Positions 8,070 through 16,115 of a stretch of DNA of 34,426 nucleotides are shown one piece after another; position 1 is the first letter of the stretch, and the number at the start of each line of letters is the position of its first letter. The position numbers and the translations under genes are program-made. The notes beneath the pieces were generated by a model. It was not told where the DNA came from. It was given only the letters and a program-made list of their open reading frames with translations, and did not search any database. Source of the DNA: Polyangiaceae bacterium (GTDB taxonomy: Bacteria; Myxococcota_A; Polyangia; Polyangiales; Polyangiaceae); the NCBI GenBank assembly GCA_020848455.1, contig JADLAB010000458.1:1-34426 (forward strand). Reading direction: 5' to 3'.

Positions 8070-9143
8070 CTAGAGCAGCTCCACGCCCACCACGTAGCCG
8101 AGGCCGAGGTCCTGCGTCGTGCCGCCGCGCTGGCTCGTGGCGAGGGTCGGCACGTAGCTGATGTCCGACAGCCGCTTGCCGCTGGCGCTTCGATACGAGA
8201 CGAGCACGGGCCCGGCGTAGAGCGCGATGCCCTCGGTGACGCGGTAGCCGCCGACCACGCGCAGCTGACCGAGCACGCTCTCTCGGTCGAACTCCGAGCC
8301 TTCGTTCGTCGCGCTCGCCAGGAGCTCGATGTTCACGAAGCCGTCCTCGAGGATGGGGATCGACCCGCCGAGCCCCGCGGTGGGCATCCAGTAGCTCCGT
8401 CCCTCGACGAGCTGCAGGCCCATGCCGAGGACCGAGTAGACGTAGCGCGTGCCGAGCTTCGCCCCGAAGGACAACGCCGCCGTGCCGCTCGTCGCCACAT
8501 CGAAGCCGTGCCGCCCGTTCTTGAGCACCACGTTGACGAGCCCGACCGTCGCACCGTCCACCTCTTCGGCCACGTTCACGATGCCGATCTGGGCCCCGCG
8601 GACGTGCCCGCCGACGTTCACGATGCCGATCTGCGCGCCCGCGAGGTCGCCGGCGACGTTCACCGCGCCCGCGACCTGGACGCCCGCGCCGCCGTCGGGA
8701 GCCACGTTCACGACCCCGCCGATCTGCGCGCCGGTGAACGCGCCCGCGACGTTCGCGACGCCCGCCACCTGGATGCCGGTCGCCGTGCCGCCGACGATGC
8801 CGACCACGCTGCCGATCTGCGCGCCCACGAGGTCGCCACCGGCGTAGGAGCTCACGCCCCCGATCTGCAGGCCCCGCGCGTCGCCCCACGCGAGCCCGGC
8901 GAGCCCCGCGATGCCGAGACCCTCGAGGCCGAAGGTCGACCCGACGAGGACATCCAGCGTCATGTGGTTCTCGGGCATGGCGAAGTGCGAGTTGACGTCC
9001 ACATAGGGCACGAAGCCGATGTTGACGGGCACGGAAGAGGTCTCCACGCCTTCGGTCTCGCGTGGCTGGGCGTGCGCGAGGCTCGGCGCCCACGACGCGG
9101 CGGTGAAGAGGATGGCGAACGAGACGTTGGTGCGAGCGTGCAT
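8070..9143 (-). CDS. LA_2272-type surface repeat outer-membrane protein
   Basis: A 357-residue protein with a signal peptide cleaved near AHA-QP (residue 25). Residues 77-207 consist of about eight imperfect 14-16-residue repeats of the type GAQIG(I/G)VNVAG, alternating GAQIG and GVQVA units; such glycine-spaced repeats fold as stacked beta-strands in surface repeat proteins of the LA_2272 type. The remaining third has the alternating pattern of an outer-membrane barrel (LGTRYVYSVLGMGLQLVEG and later strands ending in YVVGVELL). AGGAGG lies a few bases before the ATG. The gene starts 19 bases after the stop of the receiver gene, so the two are probably one transcript. Function is unknown; the surface location is inferred. 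Confidence 0.8.
   Translation of the reverse strand: MHARTNVSFAILFTAASWAPSLAHAQPRETEGVETSSVPVNIGFVPYVDVNSHFAMPENHMTLDVLVGSTFGLEGLGIAGLAGLAWGDARGLQIGGVSSYAGGDLVGAQIGSVVGIVGGTATGIQVAGVANVAGAFTGAQIGGVVNVAPDGGAGVQVAGAVNVAGDLAGAQIGIVNVGGHVRGAQIGIVNVAEEVDGATVGLVNVVLKNGRHGFDVATSGTAALSFGAKLGTRYVYSVLGMGLQLVEGRSYWMPTAGLGGSIPILEDGFVNIELLASATNEGSEFDRESVLGQLRVVGGYRVTEGIALYAGPVLVSYRSASGKRLSDISYVPTLATSQRGGTTQDLGLGYVVGVELL
8523..8915 (-). repeat. Coding repeats of 14-16 residues (GAQIG-VNVAG type)
   Basis: About eight imperfect tandem units inside the surface protein gene. The core alternates hydrophobic residues with Gly and Asn, and the DNA repeats less exactly than the protein. The register is kept without indels that break the frame. 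Confidence 0.75.
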
Positions 9144-9162
9144 GGCTACCTCCTGAGTGAAT

Positions 9163-9546
9163 TCACGAACGATCCCTGCGGCGCAGCGCCTCGACGGCGC
9201 GCCCGAGCTCCTCGGGGGTGAAGGGCTTGCGCAGGAGCGGGATCCCCTGGGCGCGGAGCGCGATCACCTCCGGCGCGAGGACGAGGCCCGCGACCAGGAG
9301 CACGGAGAGCTCCGGTCGCAGGGCCCGCGCGCGCGCGACGAGGCCGACGCCGACGGCGCCCGACGCCGTCACGTCGACCAGCATCACGTCGATGCGCAGA
9401 GCCTCGGGACTGCCGAGCACGGCGAGTGCCTGGGCGACGGAGCGCGCGGGCCGGCACGGCAGCCCGAGGTACGACAAGCCGCGACAGAGCGTCTCGAGCT
9501 GGTCGACCTCGGCCGCGAAGAGCAGCACCGACTTTGCCTCGTCCAT
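9163..9546 (-). CDS. Stand-alone receiver-domain protein with degenerate acidic pocket
   Basis: A 127-residue single-domain protein with the CheY-like alternation of strands and helices. The probable phosphoacceptor is Asp58 (VMLVDV) and the conserved lysine is Lys107 (LLRKPFTPEEL). The N-terminal acidic pair that binds Mg2+ is poorly kept: the segment reads VLLFAAEVD where active receivers have a DD(E) triplet. It may therefore signal without phosphorylation or be a weak phosphate sink. The ATG at 9546 is used because it puts the first strand at the N-terminus; an in-frame GTG at 9579 would add eleven residues. It lies between a histidine kinase gene and the repeat outer-membrane protein gene, all in the same direction. 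Confidence 0.72.
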   Translation of the reverse strand: MDEAKSVLLFAAEVDQLETLCRGLSYLGLPCRPARSVAQALAVLGSPEALRIDVMLVDVTASGAVGVGLVARARALRPELSVLLVAGLVLAPEVIALRAQGIPLLRKPFTPEELGRAVEALRRRDRS

Positions 9547-9562
9547 CACGAGAGCGGCTACC

Positions 9563-9577
9563 GCAACGACCGTGCCC
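9563..9577 (-). promoter_or_regulatory. Candidate sigma-54 promoter before the receiver gene
   Basis: Read on the minus strand the site is GGGCAC-N5-TTGC, keeping the GG and GC dinucleotides at the correct spacing of the TGGCAC-N5-TTGC consensus with one mismatch. Transcription would start near 9551, only about 5 bases before the ATG at 9546. A sigma-54-type regulator is encoded in the same cluster. In GC-rich DNA a chance match is quite possible. Confidence 0.3.
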
Positions 9578-9760
9578 ACCGCGGCACGTGCACGAATCCC
9601 CGTGATTGCGCGGGGTTGCGCGCGAGGCGCGCCGCCGGCGAGGGCCGCGACATCGTGCCGAGATGGTACGAGCGGCGACCTAGCGGCGCGCGATCACTCG
9701 GCAATTCGCGGGACTATCCCAAGATGAGATACCCCGAGACGAGGCGACGACGCCGCTGGG

Positions 9761-12139
9761 TCAGCCGGCCGGTGCCACGGGCAGGCGCACGGTGAAGCGG
9801 CTGCCCTGGCCGAGCTCGCTCGCGACCTCGATGTGGCCGCCGTGCTCCTCGACGATCTGCTGCGAAATCGAGAGCCCGAGGCCCGTCCCGGTCTCGCGCC
9901 CCTTGCTCGTGTAGAACGGCTCGAAGATCTGCTCGAGACTGTCGGCCGGGATCCCCGCACCGTTGTCCGCGACGCGGATCTCGACGGCGTCGCCCGAGTC
10001 GGTCGCGCGCGCCGTGAGCTCGACCCACGAGGCCTCCTTGTCGGCCGCCTGGGCGGCGTTGATGAGCAGGTTGATGAGCACTTGCTCGATCTTGCCCGCG
10101 TTCATCCGCACCTGGGGCAGCGGCTCGTCGACCGTGACGGTGAAGCGCGCCACCATCTTCTGCACCTGCTTGCCGACGAGCGTCATGACCTGCTCGACGA
10201 CCTTGGCGACCGACCCCGCCGTCATCTCGAGCTCCTCGCCACCGCGCACGTAGTTCTTCAGGTCCGAGACGATCGCGCTGATGCGCGTCGAGCCGTGCTC
10301 CATGTTCTCGATGAGCTTCACGAGATCGGCGATGAACGCGTCGTAGCGCATGTGGAGTAGCTCGAGGTCGGGGTCGCGCTCGAGCTCGCGCTCGAGCAGC
10401 GGCTGCATCGCCTCGATGTAGCGGCGCAGGATCGGCAGGTTGAAGTGGATGAAGTTGTTGGGGTTGTTGATCTCGTGTGCGACGCCCGCGATGATCTGCC
10501 CGAGGGCGGCCATCTTGTCGGCGCGGACCATCTGCCGCTGGGCGCGCTTCAGGTCGGTCAGATCGAGGAACGAGCCGACCCGCTCCTTCGAGCCGGGCAC
10601 CATGGCGATGGTCACCACCCCGTCGTGGATCCGGCCGCGGCGATCGCGGAGCTCCGCCTCGTAGGTGCGCGGCGCGGAGCTCGGATCGCGGCTCCGTAGC
10701 TCGGGGTAGGCGCGCATCCTCTCGAGCGACGCGTCGCTGAAGAACGCCATCCACGTCATGCGCCCCTCGATCTCGGGCCGCTCGTAGCCGGTGAGCTTGA
10801 CCCACTCGTCGTTGGCGAGGGTGATGACGGCGTCGTCGGCGAACATGATCGTCCCGGTGCCCGTCGTCTGGAAGACCGTCCGATAGCGCTCCATGGCGTG
10901 GCTCTGGCGCGCCGACAGCTCCCCGATCTCGGTCAGCTGGCGCGCGAGGTCGGCGCGGTCGCGGGCGATGTCGCGCGCGAGGTACACGGACATCGAGCCG
11001 AGCAGCGCGAAGAAGCCGAGCTGGTAGGCGTGACCGAGCGGCGGCACGACGCGGAGATCGCCGAGCATCTGGGCCGTCGCGCCTAGCAGCCAGGTGACAC
11101 CGCCGGCGCCGACGATCCAGGCCCCGTTCACCTTCCTCTTCATCGCGCCGATGAGCACGCGGAACTGCCCGAGCGCCACGAGCCCGGCGAAGCCGTAGGC
11201 GAGCGCGCGCGGCGCCGCGAAGGAGCCGAGCGCGACCGCCAGGCCGAGCGCCAGGAGCAGCCAGTAGCTCCGCGGCAGCCGCGGGGAGAACACCGCGTGG
11301 TAGAAGCGCAGCAGCAGCAGGGCAGAAAGCGCGACCGCGGCGCCGAGCCCGCCGAACGCGAGCAGCGCTCCCTGCGCGGTCGTGACCGAGCGCAGCGCTC
11401 CGTCCAGGACCGCGATCGCCGCGACACCGAGCGCCGCCGCGGAGTAGTGCAGGTTCTCGCGCCGGTCGCGGTGGAAGAGGAAGAGCAAGAGGTGCAGGAG
11501 CGCGAGCGCCACCGTGGCCCCGGTGAAGGCCGCGTCGAGCGCCCGGTCCGTCGGTCGCGCGGCGGCGGCGAGCGGCCTGGCGAGCAGCTCGAAGCCGGCC
11601 GGAAAGCCGACGCGATGCAGCGCGCCGACGTCGCGCGACGCGAAGCGCACCGCGATGAGCTGGCGCCCCGGCCGAGGGAACGTGACCCAGCGCGGCGTCT
11701 GGGTGTCGAAGTCGATGGGGGTCGGGCCCCCCGCCACGACCGCGTCGGGATCGCCCGCGGCGAGCTGCCGTCGTCCGTCGACGAACAGCTCCGCGGCCCC
11801 GACGAAGCGGCCGTAGATCGGTGAGGACCGCCCCGCGGCGTCCTCTGGTACGTCGATCCAGCCGCGGAACCAGCCGATGCCGGCCCAGCCGGGAATGCTC
11901 GTCCCGGGCCTCAGTGCCGAGTCGACCTCGGCCCAGTCACCGTCGTCGAGATCGGCATCGGACCACGCCGGGTCGTCGCCGGCGTGCGCCTTGAAGGCTG
12001 CGTCGAGCCAGCCTCGCGCCGGCCCGCTCGGCTCCACCCGCGTGCCGCCGCACGCCGCGGCGCTCGCCACGACGAGCGCGAGCACGGCGAGAGAGAGGGC
12101 GAGGCGCGGACGCGTCCACCGTCCGCGCCTAGCGGACAT
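9761..12139 (-). CDS. Hybrid-input sensor histidine kinase (DISM-like / 7TM / PAS)
   Basis: A 792-residue kinase. It opens with a signal sequence ending in a lipobox-like ASAAAC (Cys30). Residues 31-195 form a periplasmic beta-rich, jelly-roll-like domain (WFRGWIDVPED, FVGAAELFVDG) as in 7TMR-DISM sensors. About seven hydrophobic helices follow (residues 200-390), then a PAS domain (415-530), the HisKA H-box AGVAHEINNP with His555, and the ATPase domain with INLLINAAQA, DNGAGIP and GTGLGLS. It should sense an extracytoplasmic or intramembrane cue and phosphorylate the regulator encoded just upstream. Its start codon overlaps the end of that gene by 11 bases, proving translational coupling is possible. 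The ligand is unknown. Confidence 0.9.
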   Translation of the reverse strand: MSARRGRWTRPRLALSLAVLALVVASAAACGGTRVEPSGPARGWLDAAFKAHAGDDPAWSDADLDDGDWAEVDSALRPGTSIPGWAGIGWFRGWIDVPEDAAGRSSPIYGRFVGAAELFVDGRRQLAAGDPDAVVAGGPTPIDFDTQTPRWVTFPRPGRQLIAVRFASRDVGALHRVGFPAGFELLARPLAAAARPTDRALDAAFTGATVALALLHLLLFLFHRDRRENLHYSAAALGVAAIAVLDGALRSVTTAQGALLAFGGLGAAVALSALLLLRFYHAVFSPRLPRSYWLLLALGLAVALGSFAAPRALAYGFAGLVALGQFRVLIGAMKRKVNGAWIVGAGGVTWLLGATAQMLGDLRVVPPLGHAYQLGFFALLGSMSVYLARDIARDRADLARQLTEIGELSARQSHAMERYRTVFQTTGTGTIMFADDAVITLANDEWVKLTGYERPEIEGRMTWMAFFSDASLERMRAYPELRSRDPSSAPRTYEAELRDRRGRIHDGVVTIAMVPGSKERVGSFLDLTDLKRAQRQMVRADKMAALGQIIAGVAHEINNPNNFIHFNLPILRRYIEAMQPLLERELERDPDLELLHMRYDAFIADLVKLIENMEHGSTRISAIVSDLKNYVRGGEELEMTAGSVAKVVEQVMTLVGKQVQKMVARFTVTVDEPLPQVRMNAGKIEQVLINLLINAAQAADKEASWVELTARATDSGDAVEIRVADNGAGIPADSLEQIFEPFYTSKGRETGTGLGLSISQQIVEEHGGHIEVASELGQGSRFTVRLPVAPAG

Positions 12140-13493
12140 CGTAGGCCTGGAGCTTGCGGTGCAGCGTCTGCAGTCCGATCTCGAGCACGCGCGCGGCCTG
12201 GCTCTTGTTCCGCCCGACGGCGTCGTAGACGGCCAGGATGTGTCGCCGCTCGATCGCGGCGAGGGGCTCGAGCTGCCCGACCTCGACCCGCACGCCGCGC
12301 GCTTCGACGGCGGGCGCCGCGCCGCCGCGCAGGCGCAGGTGCTCGGGCTCGATCACGCCGCCCTCGGCGAGGTTCGCGGCCGCCTCGAGCACCCCCTTCA
12401 GCTCGCGCACGTTGCCGGGCCAGGCGTGCCCGAGCAACGCGAGCTCGGCCCGCTCCGAGAGCGCGGCCTCGGCGTGACCGGCCGCGGCGAGCATTCGCGC
12501 GGCGAGCAGCGGGATGTCCTCGCGGCGGCGCCGCAGCGGCGGCAGCTCGAGGTGGGCGAACTGCAGGCGGTAGAGCAGGTCCTTGCGGAATTTACGCGTC
12601 GCGACGAGCTTCGGCAGATCCTGGTTGGTCGCCGCCACGATGCGCACCTCGGCGCGCTCGGCGCGGGTCTTGCCGACGGGCAGGTACTCGCCCTCCTGCA
12701 GGATGCGCAGGAGCTTGCCCTGGCTGTCGAGCGACAGATCGCCGATCTCGTCGAGGAAGAGCGTGCCGCTCTTGGCCCGGGCGAGGTAGCCGGGCCGATC
12801 GCGGTCCGCCCCCGTGAAGGCCCCTTTGGCGTGACCGAAGAACTCGGCCTCGAAGAGCGTGGGCGCCACGGCGAGCATGTTGATCGGCAAGAAGGGCCCC
12901 GCCGCGCAGCGGCTCGCCCGGTGGATCGCCCGGGCCAGCACCTCCTTGCCCACGCCCGTCTCGCCGGTGATCAGGATCGGGATGCGCGAGCCGGCGTGGA
13001 GCTCGGCCTCGCGCAGCACGCGCAGGGTGTGCGGATCCGCGGTGACGAACTCCGCGAACGCCTCGGGGTCGGCGAGCGCCGCAGCGTGCTCCGCAGCGCC
13101 GCGCAGCTGCAGGGCCTCGAAGAGCCGGCGGCGCTCGAGCGCGCGCTCGAGCGTCTGGCACAGCTCTTCCGGCGTCGTCGGCTTGAGCAGGTAGTCGTAG
13201 GCGCCGAGGCGGAGCGCGCGGACCACGACGGGGATGCTCTGCTGCGCGGTGACCATGATGCACTCGGTCTCGGGGCTTCGCTCCTTGATGAGCTTGAGGA
13301 GCGCGAGGCCGTCGAGCTCCGGCATCGTGATGTCGAGCAGCGCGCAGTCGAAGCGCTTGGCGTCGAGCAGGGCCGGCACCGCGCTCGAGCGGGTCACGGC
13401 CGTGACGTCCGAGTAGCCCTCGAGCCGCAGCCCCCGCGACACGCTGTCGACGAAGTCCTGCTCGTCGTCCACCACGAGAATCGCGATCGCCAT
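12129..13493 (-). CDS. Sigma-54-dependent response regulator (NtrC type)
   Basis: A 454-residue three-domain regulator. The receiver (1-120) has the acidic DDE triplet and phosphoacceptor Asp54. The AAA+ domain (about 145-370) has Walker A GETGVGKE, an intact sigma-54 contact loop GAFTGA, Walker B GTLFLDEIG and an arginine-finger region RKDLLYRL. A Fis-type helix-turn-helix ends the protein (SQAARVLEIGLQTLHRKL). When phosphorylated it should form a ring and open sigma-54 promoters. Gene order is regulator then kinase, overlapping by 11 bases, so they form a cognate pair. A TAGACT -10-like box lies about 40 bases upstream. A sigma-54-like site before the receiver gene downstream is one possible target. 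Confidence 0.93.
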   Translation of the reverse strand: MAIAILVVDDEQDFVDSVSRGLRLEGYSDVTAVTRSSAVPALLDAKRFDCALLDITMPELDGLALLKLIKERSPETECIMVTAQQSIPVVVRALRLGAYDYLLKPTTPEELCQTLERALERRRLFEALQLRGAAEHAAALADPEAFAEFVTADPHTLRVLREAELHAGSRIPILITGETGVGKEVLARAIHRASRCAAGPFLPINMLAVAPTLFEAEFFGHAKGAFTGADRDRPGYLARAKSGTLFLDEIGDLSLDSQGKLLRILQEGEYLPVGKTRAERAEVRIVAATNQDLPKLVATRKFRKDLLYRLQFAHLELPPLRRRREDIPLLAARMLAAAGHAEAALSERAELALLGHAWPGNVRELKGVLEAAANLAEGGVIEPEHLRLRGGAAPAVEARGVRVEVGQLEPLAAIERRHILAVYDAVGRNKSQAARVLEIGLQTLHRKLQAYDVR

Positions 13494-13532
13494 GGTCCTC
13501 GGCCGCGCACCGTCCCACCGGCGCGGGGTGCC

Positions 13533-13538
13533 AGTCTA
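13533..13538 (-). promoter_or_regulatory. Candidate -10 element of the regulator-kinase operon (TAGACT)
   Basis: Minus-strand TAGACT followed by GG lies 39 bases before the ATG at 13493, with TTGGTG about 18 bases upstream as a weak -35. The same TAGACTGG octamer precedes the diheme kinase gene at 26902. Confidence 0.35.
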
Positions 13539-13598
13539 CCCGGATGCCCCGAGCGGCACCAAGCGCGCCCCCGCGCCGCGCGCTTCACCGACATCACG

Positions 13599-14801
13599 TC
13601 AGGCTGTGGAGCCGGCGCGGCGGCCGCGCACGACCACGCTCATGCCGACCGCGAACAGCACGAGCCCGAGCAGAGCCATGCCCGCGCTGACCGCGATTCC
13701 GGTCCAGGACGCGGCGCTCTCTCGAACGCCCTTGAGCTTGCCCTTGTCCGCCTCGAGCTGCTCTCGGTATCGCTCGGCGGGTGGGCAGAACCACAGCTCC
13801 CCCTTCTGCTCGAAGCGCTTGAGCTCCCGTTGCCACTTCCCGTCGCTCGGCTTGGAGGCGAAGACGCGGCAGCCATGGCACAGGGTCTCGCGGGCCCAAT
13901 CTTCGGAAGAAAAAGTTGGATGAAGCAGCTCCCGACGATCCTTGAGGTTCTTGTCGGGGCAATCCTTGGGCGGGGGCTCGCCTGCCTTCGACCACGCGGC
14001 GTCTTGCTCGTCCAGCTCGACGAGGCTCTCGAGAGCACCCACCCGTCCTGCGGCATGCGAGCGCACGCCCGCAGCGCTGAGGCCAGCGGCCGCGCCGCCC
14101 AAGAGGAGCAGCACGCCGGCGCCAAACAGCACGAGCACACCGACGAAACCTCCCCAAGAGCGCGCTCCGAGCTTGGCATGGAGGCGCGCGGCGCTCTCCT
14201 GCTGCTGCTGGACAGCCATGGCGTGTCGTTGATTCCCCGAAGCCGCCTGGGCCATGGCAGCCTGCTGATGCTGCTGAACCGTCGCCTGTCGCGCCGGGCT
14301 GAGCGGGAATGCGCCTGCGGTGACCTGTTGTGCCAACCACGGCAAGAACCGCTGGTGGAGCTGCGGGTGGCTGGGAAGCCCCTCGAACGCGTTGACCGTG
14401 TAGTACTCGCGCACCTGGCCATCGCCGAGGCCCAGGGATGGATGTCGCGCCGTCAGGCGAATACACGTGAGGGTGTGGAGCTGCGCGGAGTCCATCTGGA
14501 CCGACGCGAGGTCCTGGTACCACCACTCCAGCACCCGCGCTGGCGGGTAATGGCGCGGCCGCGCATCGCCAAAGAGGGGCGCTGCCCCCGCCGTCCGACC
14601 GTAGTCAGCGCTCTTCCCCTCGAGGAGCAGGAGGCGGAGGTTCGTCGCCACCACCAGGAAGACCTCGTAGTCCCGGAAGTCGCTGTGGTGGGCCTTGTTC
14701 CTCTGTCGCACCGATCCCAGCGCCAGGATCTGCTCACCGTGAAGGAGGCGAGGCGTGGCTTCGGCCACCATCAGCTGCTCGACGTGGGACTGTGGGGACA
14801 T
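13599..14801 (-). CDS. Membrane protein of unknown function, PH-like N-terminus
   Basis: A 400-residue protein not recognised as a known family. Residues 1-150 contain strands resembling a bacterial pleckstrin-homology-like domain (VFLVVATNLRLLLLEG and later YYTVNAFEG). A Gln/Ala-rich, probably coiled-coil stretch follows (about 165-210, with QQHQQAAMAQAA and AVQQQQESAARLHAK). Two strong transmembrane helices lie near residues 217-243 and 365-390. The loop between them is polar and holds four Cys in two clusters (PPKDCPDKN, and CHGC), possibly disulfide-bonded. This gives a cytoplasmic N-domain and a roughly 120-residue external loop. The ATG at 14801 follows GAAGG; an in-frame start 16 codons upstream has no such site. 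The gene is oriented like the signalling cluster but separated by 105 bases. No function is assigned. Confidence 0.75.
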   Translation of the reverse strand: MSPQSHVEQLMVAEATPRLLHGEQILALGSVRQRNKAHHSDFRDYEVFLVVATNLRLLLLEGKSADYGRTAGAAPLFGDARPRHYPPARVLEWWYQDLASVQMDSAQLHTLTCIRLTARHPSLGLGDGQVREYYTVNAFEGLPSHPQLHQRFLPWLAQQVTAGAFPLSPARQATVQQHQQAAMAQAASGNQRHAMAVQQQQESAARLHAKLGARSWGGFVGVLVLFGAGVLLLLGGAAAGLSAAGVRSHAAGRVGALESLVELDEQDAAWSKAGEPPPKDCPDKNLKDRRELLHPTFSSEDWARETLCHGCRVFASKPSDGKWQRELKRFEQKGELWFCPPAERYREQLEADKGKLKGVRESAASWTGIAVSAGMALLGLVLFAVGMSVVVRGRRAGSTA

Positions 14802-15027
14802 GGCTACCTTCGGCTCTCGGTGACGCGACGATGACGGGCCGCGCTGCAACGCTCCGAGCTGGACGGAGCGCGACGGCGTGGGGACGTCGCGCCACGGCGA
14901 CCGCCCTTCACTGCAAGACGCTCGGCAGCGGAGGCTAGGCGATCCAAGCCCGCTCGCGCCAGCGGCTTGCGTTGCCCCACGTGCCTTCCAGGTCCGGGCG
15001 TGCTCGGGCAGGACCTTGGACCTTCGA

Positions 15028-16014
15028 CTACTCGAGGCACGCCATGCCGCTGCAGCGGGCGTCCTCGTCGGGGCGGTCGCCCTCGAAGTAGGCGAGACCG
15101 AAGGTGAGCCCGAAGCGCGGTGCGTCGCCGACGATGGTGCCCATGGCCGCCAGATCCGCGTGCAGATCGCGCTCGAGCTCGAAGAGGATGCCGACGCGCG
15201 GCCCGAAGCCCGCGGCGAAGGCGAGGTAGCTCGCGCTGCCGAGCGCGCCGAAGGTGTCGTGCTCGAGCGCCACGTCGAGGGCGACGATCTGGCCCCCGAG
15301 CCAGACCTCGCCGTAGGGGTGCACGGGCGCGTAGTCGGCCTCGGCTCCGAAGAAGGCCATCAGGTTCATGCCGGTCAGGTGGCGCGGGGTCGCGTGGAAG
15401 CCCGGCGTCAGCGCCTCGTGGCGCAGCTCCGGGCCCGTGAAGCCGAACACGTCGAAGTCGATGCCGCCGCGCAGGTGGTCGCCCTCGGCCGTGATGCGCA
15501 TGCCGCCGCCGAAGTAGCGGCCGTCGCCGTCGACGCGCAGCGCCCGGTCGACGAGCACGTCGGGCTCGGTCTCGCCGGGCGCCAGGTAGAGCTTCAGATC
15601 GCGCAGCGCGAGGTAGCCGCCCGCGCCGTAGAGCTGGAAGCTGCCGCCGTCGCTCGGGCGGCAGTCGTAGCCGCAGCCCACGGGCTCGTCCGGGCTCGGG
15701 GTCTCGTGCTCGACGAGGACGGCCGCGCTCGGCTCGGCGTCCGGATCGATCGCGATCTTGGCGCCGGCCGCGCCGGCTTCTGTCGCGGCGTCGGCGCTCT
15801 CGCCCGCCGGCTCGTCGGTGCCGGCGTCGGTCGCAACGCTGCACTCGAGGCCGTCGCCGTCGCAGGACTCGTCCTGTCCCGCGCCGTCCGTCGCTTCTTC
15901 TGCTGCGGCCGGCGCCTCGGTCGCTTCGGGGGGGTCGTCGGCCCGCGCCGCTCCGCCCGCGAGGACCGCTGCCGTCGCGACCACCACGCCGAGGGGCCTC
16001 GCCGAGAGCTTCAC
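15028..16014 (-). CDS. Secreted outer-membrane-like protein of unknown function
   Basis: A 328-residue protein with a signal peptide cleaved near ARA-DD (residue 25). A disordered acidic, Ala/Glu/Asp-rich stretch with two Cys follows to about residue 115. From there on, alternating amphipathic strands (FQLYGAGGYLALRDLKLYL, YGEVWLGGQIVALDVALE and a final GLTFGLAYFEGDR) suggest an outer-membrane beta-barrel or beta-sandwich. Cys pairs near the N- and C-termini (CGYDC, and ARCSGMAC) may form disulfides. No family is recognised. It starts with GTG directly after TATGCT and 6 bases, without a Shine-Dalgarno site. It is divergent from the dehydrogenase gene. The 226 bases between its stop and the gene beyond hold no gene that can be supported. 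Confidence 0.7.
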   Translation of the reverse strand: MKLSARPLGVVVATAAVLAGGAARADDPPEATEAPAAAEEATDGAGQDESCDGDGLECSVATDAGTDEPAGESADAATEAGAAGAKIAIDPDAEPSAAVLVEHETPSPDEPVGCGYDCRPSDGGSFQLYGAGGYLALRDLKLYLAPGETEPDVLVDRALRVDGDGRYFGGGMRITAEGDHLRGGIDFDVFGFTGPELRHEALTPGFHATPRHLTGMNLMAFFGAEADYAPVHPYGEVWLGGQIVALDVALEHDTFGALGSASYLAFAAGFGPRVGILFELERDLHADLAAMGTIVGDAPRFGLTFGLAYFEGDRPDEDARCSGMACLE

Positions 16015-16020
16015 GCCCCA

Positions 16021-16026
16021 AGCATA
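16021..16026 (-). promoter_or_regulatory. Candidate -10 of a leaderless transcript (TATGCT)
   Basis: Minus-strand TATGCT ends 6 bases before the GTG start at 16014, with no ribosome-binding site between. It fits a TANNNT -10 element placing the transcript start at the start codon. Confidence 0.4.
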
Positions 16027-16102
16027 GTCCCGGAGCGCGAGCTGGCCAGGGCCGCGGCGTGGCGCGCCCCGCGGGTGCTCGCGGCCCTGGCACGGAGTGG
16101 GC

Positions 16103-16108
16103 TATAAG
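16103..16108 (+). promoter_or_regulatory. Candidate -10 of a leaderless transcript (TATAAG)
   Basis: TATAAG matches the -10 consensus at five of six bases and ends 7 bases before the ATG at 16116. The sequence TGGCAC-N5-GGGC at 16088-16102 also has sigma-54-like GG and GC dinucleotides, but TT is replaced, so a sigma-70-type leaderless start is preferred. Confidence 0.4.
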
Positions 16109-16115
16109 CGCGCGC

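Noticed and set aside
9700-9760. A terminator after the histidine kinase gene (GGGA/TCCC arms)
   Set aside because: The arms are only four bases perfect and no U-tract follows.
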